Shown here: positions 57,934 through 64,000 of the stretch, piece by piece
How the letters are laid out: each line of letters starts with the position of its first letter
Numbering within the stretch: position 1 is the stretch's first letter
Assembly: GCA_965233675.1 (NCBI GenBank)
Contig: OZ247498.1
Span: forward strand, 3,410,001-3,474,000
Origin: SZUA-309 sp965233675
GTDB taxonomy: Bacteria; Pseudomonadota; Gammaproteobacteria; Pseudomonadales; Azotimanducaceae
Direction of reading: 5' to 3'
DNA: 64,000 nucleotides
Program-made: the position numbers and the translations under genes
The notes under the pieces: model-generated
Told to the model about the DNA's origin: nothing
The model's input: only the letters and a program-made list of their open reading frames with translations
The model's database searches: none

Positions 57934-57972
57934 TGCGGGGTCAGAGTAAAGGGACAGAGTTAAGGGACAGAG
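57934..57972. repeat. REP-like repeat with 13-base internal tandem (left copy)
   Basis: TGCGGGGTCAGAGTAAAG (57934-57951) is identical to bases 60462-60479 on the same strand. AAGGGACAGAG occurs twice here with a 13-base period (57949-57959 and 57962-57972). The GGGGTCAGAGTAAA... GGGACAGAGTTAA pattern resembles a dispersed repeat I associate with REP-transposase loci; the association is from memory and unverified. Confidence 0.65.
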
Positions 57973-58009
57973 CAACGACTGACTAAGTACGGATGCGCAC
58001 AGCCCCTTT

Positions 58010-60442
58010 TTACAGGTCTTCAGATAACTGAGGCTGAGCTGGATCTACCAACTTCAGTTCCTGTATCGCTTCTCTGAGTTGGTCGGTCATCGTGTTTTCT
58101 GGCGCCACGCGCTCAGCCATAGTCAATGCGTCCTCAAACTGTTGTCTGGCGGCTATGGCATCGCCTGTCTCGAGGTAGAGTTCGCCGAGCAGTTGCAGGC
58201 CGATGGCTTCTGCGACCGTGCCGGCCATCTCACTCTCGCGGATCAGTTCAAGTCCGGCGAGCAGTTGCCGCTCTGCCTGTTGCTTGCCGTGCAGCGGCAG
58301 GAGATGGCTTGCCTGATTGATCATGAGAACGCCAACCTGCCAATGATCCTCCCCGAGGCCCATTCGCAGGTAGTGGAGTGCTTCCTCACCTGCCGCTACA
58401 GCCTTCGCCGGTTGTCCGATTGCATGGTAGATGTGGGCCAGGCTCGCCAATGGAAACTGAATCCGGTATTCCGGTGGATCAGCCAGTCGGTGAAACATCT
58501 CAACAGCTTCAAGGCTCCCGTTGAGTGCTGGTTCGTAGTCCTCCATGCTCAGTTGAACATAGGCAATTCGACTCATCGAAATGGCGACGTTCAGGTGATC
58601 TCCTCCATAGAGCGAGCGGAGAATTGCCAGCGCTTTCTTGTGATAGGCCAGTGCTTGAGCCAGCTCTCCCTGATCGATCAACATGCGGCCGTAGTTGTCC
58701 AGAGAGCCGGAGTAGGCAAGCGTATTCATGCTGCCTGACTTTTCGAATTGCTCGTGCGCCTCAAGGAACAGATCTTCTGCTGTCTCCAGATCGCCCTGCC
58801 AGGTCGTTACCAGGGCGAGAACATCCAGACTCATCGCGATATCAGGACTGTACGGACCGAGGTGCTGTTGCCTCAGTTCAAGCACCTGGCGGATAACAGC
58901 CGTGGCTTCCTCCAGTCTGCCCAGGCGGATCAGTGCGTTGCCTGACAGATGTAATGGTCGAATCAGCTCCTCATCATCTTCCGGGTAAACCTCGAGCAGC
59001 AGTAGACGGGCTCGCTCATAATGGTCTAGGGCTTGCTGATACTGGGCATGATCGTATGCCACGATTCCCAGTGTCATGATGGTCTCTGCCTGTTCAGTCA
59101 CCGGTGCAGAAGTCATTTCCCGGCTCTGCAAAGATTGCTCAAGCAGTTTCTCGGCCTGATCGATGTCGCCGAGTGCCAGATAAACTTCGCCAAGAGCCTG
59201 CTGCAATGCCGCCTGAATGCGAGGAAATCCGGCCAGTTGATCGACCTCGGAAAGTGAGTCGGCCAGCAGTTCTCGGGCCGTCAGGTCCGCCCGTCCACCT
59301 TCTACCGGGCTCGACTTCTTCATCATATCCACGAGAAAGTCATTGATCGCCTGAGCCTGGCTGGCAGCCTGTTCTGCCTGGCGTCGTGATTCGCTGAGCG
59401 AGAGTGTGTATGCGATTGAGCTCACGGTGATTATCAGAGCGGCCGAACCGGCGATCGCTACCGGCCAGCGATTACGCTGTATATAGCGAAGCGCCCGATA
59501 GACGGCGTTAGAGCGCCTGGCAGTTACGGGATACCCTTCCTGCCAACGTCGTAAGTCTGCGGCAAACTCGGCGCAAGTCACATAGCGGCGATCGGGATCG
59601 ATCTGCCGGGCGCTTTCCAGCACTGCGATGAGGTCTTTGGGGAGTGCCGCAAGAAGATCTTCTGGCAACGGTTCGCTGGTACCGCGCAACACGTGGGTTG
59701 CGGCGTCCTCCAGTGAGGTTGGCCCCCAGTTCTCGTCGCTCAGCAGTGTCACTGCGAGCACACCAAGCTGATAAACATCGGACGCAACGGTGATTGGCTT
59801 GTTGGCAATCTGCTCCGGGCTGGCGTAGCGAGGCGTCAGTGGGCTGAAGCCCTGCGTGAGTGTCGCGTCAGTACTATCGATCTGCTTGGCTATGCCGAAA
59901 TCCAGCAGTTTGGGTACACCCTCGGAATCGACGATCACATTACTGGGTTTGATGTCTCGGTGAACGATCAAACGGTTGTGCGCAAAGACGAGTGCGTCGG
60001 CGACCTGCACCAGCAGCCCGACTACCTCAGCGACACCGGCGTCAGTCGACTGCACGTAGTCATCAATGGGGGATCCATCGACCAGTTCCATGACGATGTA
60101 AGGCCACCCTTCGTCTGTGACTCCAACATCGTACAACTGGGCGATGTTCGGGTGATTGAGCGTCGCCAGCAGTCGCTGTTCGAGCAGGAATCGCTGTCGG
60201 TACTGCGTATCTGTACCGGCCGCCATTGCGATTTTTACAGCGACGTCTCGATCAAAGTGTCCGTCCGAACGGCTCGCCCGGTACACCCTGCTCATACCGC
60301 CGGCGGCAATGAATTCGGTTATTCGATAGTCGCCCAGCACCCGGCCCAGCAAAGGGTCCGCCTGCCCGCTGGCTCTCGCGATCTGAGAATAGACGGCCAG
60401 TCCGCCCCCGGGCATCAATTGCGCTTCGAAGGAATCTGACAT
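58010..60442 (-). CDS. Transmembrane Ser/Thr protein kinase with TPR sensor domain
   Basis: This 810-residue protein has a cytosolic PknB-type kinase domain (residues about 40-300): AAGGMSRVYRASR glycine loop, VAVKIAM with the ATP-binding Lys, HRDIKPSNVIV catalytic loop, LLDFGIAK metal motif and LTPRYASPEQI activation segment. A single helix (VAIAGSAALIITVSSIAYTL, about 330-350) follows, and then about 420 residues of TPR-like helical repeats (ALGEVYLALGDIDQAEKLLEQSLQ and similar). The TPR part would sense a signal outside the cytoplasm. ATG 60442 is preceded by GACGGG. Regulation of the neighbouring ECF factor by phosphorylation is inference from known kinase-ECF pairs. Confidence 0.92.
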   Translation of the reverse strand: MSDSFEAQLMPGGGLAVYSQIARASGQADPLLGRVLGDYRITEFIAAGGMSRVYRASRSDGHFDRDVAVKIAMAAGTDTQYRQRFLLEQRLLATLNHPNIAQLYDVGVTDEGWPYIVMELVDGSPIDDYVQSTDAGVAEVVGLLVQVADALVFAHNRLIVHRDIKPSNVIVDSEGVPKLLDFGIAKQIDSTDATLTQGFSPLTPRYASPEQIANKPITVASDVYQLGVLAVTLLSDENWGPTSLEDAATHVLRGTSEPLPEDLLAALPKDLIAVLESARQIDPDRRYVTCAEFAADLRRWQEGYPVTARRSNAVYRALRYIQRNRWPVAIAGSAALIITVSSIAYTLSLSESRRQAEQAASQAQAINDFLVDMMKKSSPVEGGRADLTARELLADSLSEVDQLAGFPRIQAALQQALGEVYLALGDIDQAEKLLEQSLQSREMTSAPVTEQAETIMTLGIVAYDHAQYQQALDHYERARLLLLEVYPEDDEELIRPLHLSGNALIRLGRLEEATAVIRQVLELRQQHLGPYSPDIAMSLDVLALVTTWQGDLETAEDLFLEAHEQFEKSGSMNTLAYSGSLDNYGRMLIDQGELAQALAYHKKALAILRSLYGGDHLNVAISMSRIAYVQLSMEDYEPALNGSLEAVEMFHRLADPPEYRIQFPLASLAHIYHAIGQPAKAVAAGEEALHYLRMGLGEDHWQVGVLMINQASHLLPLHGKQQAERQLLAGLELIRESEMAGTVAEAIGLQLLGELYLETGDAIAARQQFEDALTMAERVAPENTMTDQLREAIQELKLVDPAQPQLSEDL

Positions 60443-60461
60443 GCCCGTCAACTTATGTCGA

Positions 60462-60479
60462 TGCGGGGTCAGAGTAAAG
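60462..60479. repeat. Right copy of the 18-nt direct repeat
   Basis: TGCGGGGTCAGAGTAAAG is identical to 57934-57951 and in the same orientation. It lies 19 bases before the kinase start codon, so the kinase gene is bracketed by direct repeats 2528 bases apart. Confidence 0.8.
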
Positions 60480-60626
60480 CGCCAGAACCCGTCCGCGCCG
60501 TATCGGCCAGGGACCGGCCGATACCTCATCGATCCTGCACAACCCGGTCGATTATTTTCAACTGGTCCGCCTTCTGCGGTCCATCCGAGAGCCTTGTTAA
60601 CGTCACTGTAGCGGACGAAAACTTAG
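60480..60626. other. Intergenic stretch between the right repeat and the IS remnant
   Basis: This is part of a 402-base gap between the kinase start and the tRNA. It shows no complete gene. A short + strand frame ending at 60600 contains DYFQLVRLLR, reminiscent of the N-terminus of type VI secretion TssG, but it is too short to support. Confidence 0.3.
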
Positions 60627-60803
60627 CGTGTCAGACACCTCGTGATAGTTGACCTTTCCGAAGGGCATAGAGGGAAAAGAGAGCGAGCCAACGTCTACGT
60701 TTTTCTCGTGGAACTCGCGGGCAACGGGTTCAGGAATTTTGAGAACTACCGGTTGAGAGTCTTAACCCACTGCGGGTGGGATGGCATCATCAACCGGGTT
60801 TAG
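60627..60803 (+). pseudogene. Transposase C-terminal fragment, ISL3-like
   Basis: A 58-codon open frame after in-frame stops (TAG at 60609 and 60624) ends at TAG 60801. Its last 34 residues include GNGFRNFENYRLRVLTHCG, closely like the conserved C-terminal block (GFRNFENYRLR) of IS204/IS1001/IS1096/IS1165-type transposases. No catalytic DDE region is left, so it is dead. Assignment to ISL3 rests on this block and the adjacent terminal repeat. Confidence 0.6.
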
Positions 60804-60839
60804 TGGATACCGGCTATCCCCCATTAAGTGGGAAGAGCC
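60627..60839 (+). mobile_element. 3' remnant of an ISL3-like insertion sequence
   Basis: The segment holds the last codons of a transposase-like frame and, at its right end, the ISL3-type terminal inverted repeat: read on the - strand it begins GGCTCTTCCCACTTAATGGG (end at 60839). The rest of the element is missing. It ends 5 bases from the 3' end of the tRNA-Met gene, a typical target for mobile DNA. Confidence 0.6.
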
Positions 60840-60844
60840 AAAGA

Positions 60845-60921
60845 TGGTAGCTACGGGTGGACTTGAACCACCGACCCCAGCATTATGAATGCTGTGCTCT
60901 AACCAGCTGAGCTACGTAGCC
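60845..60921 (-). tRNA. tRNA-Met (anticodon CAT), elongator
   Basis: This 77-base tRNA has its 5' end at 60921 and an encoded CCA at 60845-60847. The anticodon stem-loop CAGCA-TTCATAA-TGCTG puts CAT at 60885-60887. The D-arm AGCTCAGCTGGTTAGAGC and T-loop TTCAAGT are standard. The 5' GGCTACGTAGCTCAG matches E. coli elongator tRNA-Met rather than tRNA-fMet or tRNA-Ile2. The terminal acceptor pair is G1-U72, where E. coli has G-C. Confidence 0.95.
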
Positions 60922-61016
60922 ACTGTGCTTGCGTTGTTGACGCTGGCGTCGCTCCAAGCAGACCGTTAGAGTGGCGCCTTTTTCAGGGTGCGCGATTTTC
61001 CGGCACCCTTCCCGAG

Positions 61017-61592
61017 ATGTCAAACTCAGCCATTCCTCTCCCGCCAGCAACGATCCCGGCCCCGGTTGATCCGTTTCAGGTGCGCCCTCTGCCTGCCCCG
61101 GGTTCACCGGCGGATCCGATGCGAACCTGGATCGAACTGACGGGCTCCATGACCCGATCCATCGCCGATACGGCCGGTGAAATGCCATTGGTGCGACCAG
61201 GGTACGAAGGTCCAACCGTGCTGGCGCCCTGGGAACGTCGTCTGCTGGGTATCCGTGAACCGGACGGCTATGCCCGCGAGGTTGTGCTCACCGTGCGGAA
61301 TCAGGCCGTGCTCTCCGCTCGAACCGTCAGCCGACTGTACGATCCCGCCCTGGAGGTGATCCGGCGACTGGGTACTCGGCCGCTGGCACAACTCCTGTTC
61401 GACGATCACCGCTGGGTGCGCGCCAGCGCGCCGATACCGCTGATCGAACTGGCCAGTCGACGAATCGGACGCACATCCCTCTGGCGTGCAGCACGGCTGG
61501 ATGGGCGTCGGGCGGAAAGCCGCATTCTGGTCAGCGAATTCTTCGAACCTGCATTCATTCAGGCTCAGGCGTCGAACGGAATCAGACGTTGA
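61017..61592 (+). CDS. ubiC: Chorismate lyase (UbiC-like)
   Basis: This 191-residue protein removes pyruvate from chorismate to give 4-hydroxybenzoate for ubiquinone. The UbiC layout is visible: W-ELTGSMTRSIADTAGEM-LVRPGYEGP (start block), YAREVVLTVRNQAVLSARTV, LGTRPLAQLLFDDH, and GRTSLWRAARL...ESRILVSEFFEPAF. Its N-terminus is about 25 residues longer than E. coli UbiC and Pro-rich. ubiA does not follow. The gene overlaps the convergent ychF by 11 bases. Confidence 0.85.
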   Translation: MSNSAIPLPPATIPAPVDPFQVRPLPAPGSPADPMRTWIELTGSMTRSIADTAGEMPLVRPGYEGPTVLAPWERRLLGIREPDGYAREVVLTVRNQAVLSARTVSRLYDPALEVIRRLGTRPLAQLLFDDHRWVRASAPIPLIELASRRIGRTSLWRAARLDGRRAESRILVSEFFEPAFIQAQASNGIRR

Positions 61593-62673
61593 AGCGGAAC
61601 AGGACCACATCACCGTCCTGCACTTCGTAGTCCTTGCCTTCCAGCCGCCACTTACCCGCATCCTTGGCACCCTGTTCGCCCTTGCAGGCGACGTAGTCGT
61701 CGAAGCCGATCACCTCGGCCCGGATAAAGCCTTTCTCGAAGTCCGTGTGGATCACGGCAGCGGCCTGAGGCGCTCTGGTGCCGATCGGTACGGTCCAGGC
61801 CCGGGCTTCTTTCGGGCCGGCTGTGAAGTAGTGGTGCAGGCCGAGCAGCCGGTAACCCGCTCGGATCACCCGGTTCAGACCCGGTTCCTCAAGACCCAGA
61901 GACTCCAGAAATTCATCCCGGTCTTCGTCTTCGAGCTCGGAAATTTCCGCCTCGATCTTGTTGCAGATCGGCACCACCTCCGAGCCTTCTGAGACGGCCA
62001 GTGCCTCGACGGCGGCAAGCATCGGATTGTCTTCGAAACCGTCCTCGGCCACGTTGGCGATATAGAGCACGGGCTTGGCGGTGATCAGGTGATATTCCCG
62101 CAGACGCGCAAGCTGTTCGGGGGCGAGACCGAGCGCGCGCACCGGTTTACCTTCCGCCAGGCCATCGCTGACCACCTGCAGGATATCCGCCAGCGCGCGT
62201 GCGTCTTTGTCGCCGGCATTGGCCACCCGTCGGGTGCGGTCGAGCACCTTGTCGACGGTTTCCATATCCGCCAGGGCAAGCTCGGTGTTGATGATCTCAA
62301 TGTCGTCGATTGGTGAGATCTGTCCCGATACGTGAATGACGTTTTCGTCCTCGAAACAGCGCACCACGTGGGCAATCGCGTCCGTCTCGCGGATGTGGGC
62401 GAGGAACTGGTTGCCGAGACCTTCACCCTTGGAAGCCCCCGCCACCAGGCCGGCAATGTCCACGAACTCCATGGTCGTCGGCACCACTTCCTTTGAGCCG
62501 GCCAGCTCGGCCACCTTTTCCAGGCGCGGATCCGGCACCGGGACAACGCCGGTATTGGGATCGATGGTGCAGAACGGGAAGTTCTCCGCATCGATGCCGG
62601 CCTTGGTGAGGGCGTTGAAAAGCGTCGACTTGCCCACGTTGGGCAGGCCGACGATGCCGCAGTTAAATCCCAA
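61582..62673 (-). CDS. ychF: YchF (OLA1-type) ribosome-binding ATPase
   Basis: This 363-residue OLA1/YchF P-loop protein prefers ATP and binds the ribosome. It shows the start CGIVGLPNVGKSTLFNALTKAGIDAENFPFCTIDPN with Walker A (residues about 9-17), DIAGLVAGASKGEGLGNQFL (G3) and PVLYIANV in place of the NKxD motif. The C-terminal TGS-like domain ends AKDAGKWRLEGKDYEVQDGDVVLFRFNV. It follows pth by 13 bases; rplY-pth-ychF is the standard order in gammaproteobacteria. Confidence 0.97.
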   Translation of the reverse strand: MGFNCGIVGLPNVGKSTLFNALTKAGIDAENFPFCTIDPNTGVVPVPDPRLEKVAELAGSKEVVPTTMEFVDIAGLVAGASKGEGLGNQFLAHIRETDAIAHVVRCFEDENVIHVSGQISPIDDIEIINTELALADMETVDKVLDRTRRVANAGDKDARALADILQVVSDGLAEGKPVRALGLAPEQLARLREYHLITAKPVLYIANVAEDGFEDNPMLAAVEALAVSEGSEVVPICNKIEAEISELEDEDRDEFLESLGLEEPGLNRVIRAGYRLLGLHHYFTAGPKEARAWTVPIGTRAPQAAAVIHTDFEKGFIRAEVIGFDDYVACKGEQGAKDAGKWRLEGKDYEVQDGDVVLFRFNV

Positions 62674-62686
62674 TGACTTCGCTCCG

Positions 62687-63286
62687 CTAAGTTGGCGCTG
62701 CGCCCGTGTCGGGCGCGTGCAGCCAGTTCATCACTTTCTGAATTTTGCCGTCGAGCAGATCCTGAAGTATGGCGTCAGGCAGCTCCAGGGCGTCTTCGAT
62801 CAATCGGCGTTCGGCCGCCGGTGTCGTCACGGAGGTGAGATAAGGCGTGACCCGGTCTTTATCACCCGGATGCCCCACACCAATCCGCAATCGGTGAAAA
62901 TCCCTCGCACTGCCGAGTCCGTCGATCACGCTCCTGATGCCATTGTGGCCGTTCGCCCCACCACCAGACTTCAGGCGCACAACCCCTGGCTCGAAGGCCA
63001 TCTCATCGTAGGCCACCAGAATCTCATCCGGTTCGATTCGGAAGAAATGCGCGAGTGAGCCGACAGACTCCCCGGACAGGTTCATGAAGGTCTGCGGCAG
63101 CAGCAGACGCAGATCGTGACCGAGCAGATCGCCTCGGCCAACCTCCCCTTTGAATCTGGACTCGTTGGCCAGTCGGATACCGAAACGGCGGGCAAGCCCG
63201 TCGACGAACCAGGCGCCAACATTGTGGCGGGTATCTGCATAACGCGGACCTGGATTACCCAGGCCCACTATCAGACGGATGGCCAT
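62687..63286 (-). CDS. pth: Peptidyl-tRNA hydrolase
   Basis: This 199-residue enzyme frees tRNA from peptidyl-tRNA that has dropped off the ribosome. RLIVGLGNPGPRYADTRHNVGAWFVDGLA carries the catalytic His near residue 22. PQTFMNLSGESVGSL, LVAYDEMAFEPGVVRLKSGGGANGHNGIRSVIDGLGS and RLRIGVGHP complete the Pth signature. It lies between ychF and rplY. Confidence 0.97.
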   Translation of the reverse strand: MAIRLIVGLGNPGPRYADTRHNVGAWFVDGLARRFGIRLANESRFKGEVGRGDLLGHDLRLLLPQTFMNLSGESVGSLAHFFRIEPDEILVAYDEMAFEPGVVRLKSGGGANGHNGIRSVIDGLGSARDFHRLRIGVGHPGDKDRVTPYLTSVTTPAAERRLIEDALELPDAILQDLLDGKIQKVMNWLHAPDTGAAPT

Positions 63287-63328
63287 GTTGGTGCTATGTC
63301 GTCGACTCTATTGCGGTTCCGGTTTCCG

Positions 63329-63351
63329 GCTCGCGAGCATGGCTCGCGAGC
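63329..63351. repeat. Paired self-complementary palindromes (REP-like)
   Basis: GCTCGCGAGC occurs at 63329-63338 and 63342-63351, separated by ATG. Each copy is itself a palindrome, so the pair can fold into a 10-bp stem. It lies in the 72-base gap between rplY and pth. No T-run follows; it may be a REP-like element or an mRNA processing hairpin. Confidence 0.5.
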
Positions 63352-63358
63352 GCTTGAA

Positions 63359-64000
63359 TCAGTCCTCGTCGGACGATTCTTCCGCGTCACCCGAAGCTGC
63401 TTCGTCGCCCGCGTCTTCACCGCCAGCCGCTGCGTCCATCTCCTCATCGCCTTCCGCCGCGCCTCTCGGCATGATCACACTGGCGACAGCCCGGTCATCG
63501 TCGTGGGAAAGGGCCACGAGGGATACACCCTGGGGCAGAGCCAGGTCGGAAAGGTGGATGATCTCGCCCACGTCGAGCTCGGCCATGAATACCTCGATGT
63601 ACTCAGGCAGATCCCCAGGCAGACAGCTGACTTCCACTTCGTTCATGGTGTGAGAGATGGCACCGCCACCGAGGCGTACGCCTTTGCACTTGTCTTCGTT
63701 CACGAAGTGCAGCGGCACGCTCACCTGGATCGGCTTGTTCGCGCTGACCCGCATGAAGTCCACGTGCAGCACCTTTTCCGTTGCCGGATTGCGCTGCATA
63801 TCACGCAGCACCGCCTGCTCGGACTTGCCATCGAACTTCACTTCCAGGATCTGGGAGAAGAAGGCTTCGCTCTGCATGGCCTTGATGAGCTCGTTGGTGT
63901 TGAGCGTCAGGTTGACCGGATCTGCTTCGGCACCGTAGATGATTCCCGGGACCTGGTCGCCCGAGCGACGCAGGCGGCGGCTCGCACCTTTCCCCACGTC
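63359..64000 (-). CDS. rplY: 50S ribosomal protein L25/Ctc (3' part)
   Basis: The C-terminal part of the long (Ctc/TL5-type) L25, which binds 5S rRNA. Its 5' end lies beyond the window. The visible part begins DVGKGASRRLRRSGDQVPGIIYG, the conserved RNA-binding segment near the N-terminus. It continues with DGKSEQAVLRDMQRNPATEKVLHVDFMRV and a second TL5-like domain (VRLGGGAISHTMNEVEVSCLPGDLPEYIEV). An acidic tail rich in Glu, Asp and Ala ends the protein. Confidence 0.95.
   Translation of the reverse strand, partial: DVGKGASRRLRRSGDQVPGIIYGAEADPVNLTLNTNELIKAMQSEAFFSQILEVKFDGKSEQAVLRDMQRNPATEKVLHVDFMRVSANKPIQVSVPLHFVNEDKCKGVRLGGGAISHTMNEVEVSCLPGDLPEYIEVFMAELDVGEIIHLSDLALPQGVSLVALSHDDDRAVASVIMPRGAAEGDEEMDAAAGGEDAGDEAASGDAEESSDED

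Noticed and set aside
60496..60600. Possible TssG (type VI secretion) N-terminal fragment with DYFQLVRLLR
   Set aside because: The frame is only about 35 codons and has no other T6SS gene near it, so a chance match cannot be excluded.

Overview
The window looks like a stretch of chromosome from a GC-rich (hand counts of single 60-base lines give about 63-70% GC in typical genes) free-living gammaproteobacterium. The evidence is the adjacent cmoA-cmoB pair, cysJ-cysI, a UbiC-type chorismate lyase, the ctc/rplY-pth-ychF block, an elongator tRNA-Met close to the E. coli one, and a TonB-dependent receptor. Many acyl-CoA dehydrogenases, a phytanoyl-CoA dioxygenase-like enzyme and several alpha/beta hydrolases suggest an organism that degrades lipids, terpenoids or aromatics. 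I cannot name the genus.

Layout. 0-8.7 kb: the end of cmoA, cmoB, a small winged-helix/membrane protein, an acyl-CoA dehydrogenase, a leftward operon (coniferyl-aldehyde-type dehydrogenase, phytanoyl-CoA dioxygenase-like, Smr), an APC permease and a PA0069-type radical SAM protein. A near-perfect LexA-type palindrome lies between the radical SAM gene and the next gene. 8.8-12.1 kb: a three-gene operon (retropepsin-like lipoprotein, inactive transglutaminase with membrane helices, RimK-like ATP-grasp ligase). 12.2-17.6 kb: a small ABM monooxygenase, an alpha/beta hydrolase, and a coupled set of a VOC protein, a CbbQ/NorQ AAA ATPase and a CbbO/NorD VWA protein. 17.6-27.6 kb: mostly single genes (BI-1/YccA, serine hydrolase, GST, CadD-like transporter, SDR, APH-like kinase, PRPP-synthetase-like protein, carboxylesterase). 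27.6-32.3 kb: an XRE regulator divergent from a catabolic operon (enoyl-CoA hydratase, nitroreductase, two acyl-CoA dehydrogenase-fold flavoenzymes), with a paired operator between them. 32.4-38.6 kb: a TonB receptor and a leftward operon of a HupE/UreJ-like protein and two metallo-beta-lactamase-fold paralogues, one of which has lost its metal ligands. 38.8-41.4 kb: an AHSA1/SRPBCC-ArsR pair behind twin operators, and a DUF4412-like/peptidoglycan-binding protein. 41.7-51.4 kb: cysJ-cysI, a leftward trio (Tat ferritin-like, cytochrome c, ECF sigma factor) and an RND efflux pair.

52.0-60.8 kb is the most distinctive region. Its GC is visibly lower (about 52-55% in sampled lines). It carries a translationally coupled operon of a thioesterase, an MMPL/RND transporter fused to a LolA-like periplasmic domain, and an outer-membrane barrel-like protein. 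Next come an ECF sigma factor and a Ser/Thr kinase-TPR receptor. The kinase gene is bracketed by two identical 18-nt direct repeats. The region ends in the 3' remnant of an ISL3-like insertion sequence, 5 bp from a tRNA-Met gene. I read it as a small acquired island whose three-gene core is a candidate trans-envelope lipid or lipid-like metabolite exporter. After the tRNA come the housekeeping genes ubiC, ychF, pth and rplY (cut by the window edge).

No CRISPR array, rRNA, prophage or complete transposase was seen. All functions are read from sequence motifs and general family knowledge; no search was run.
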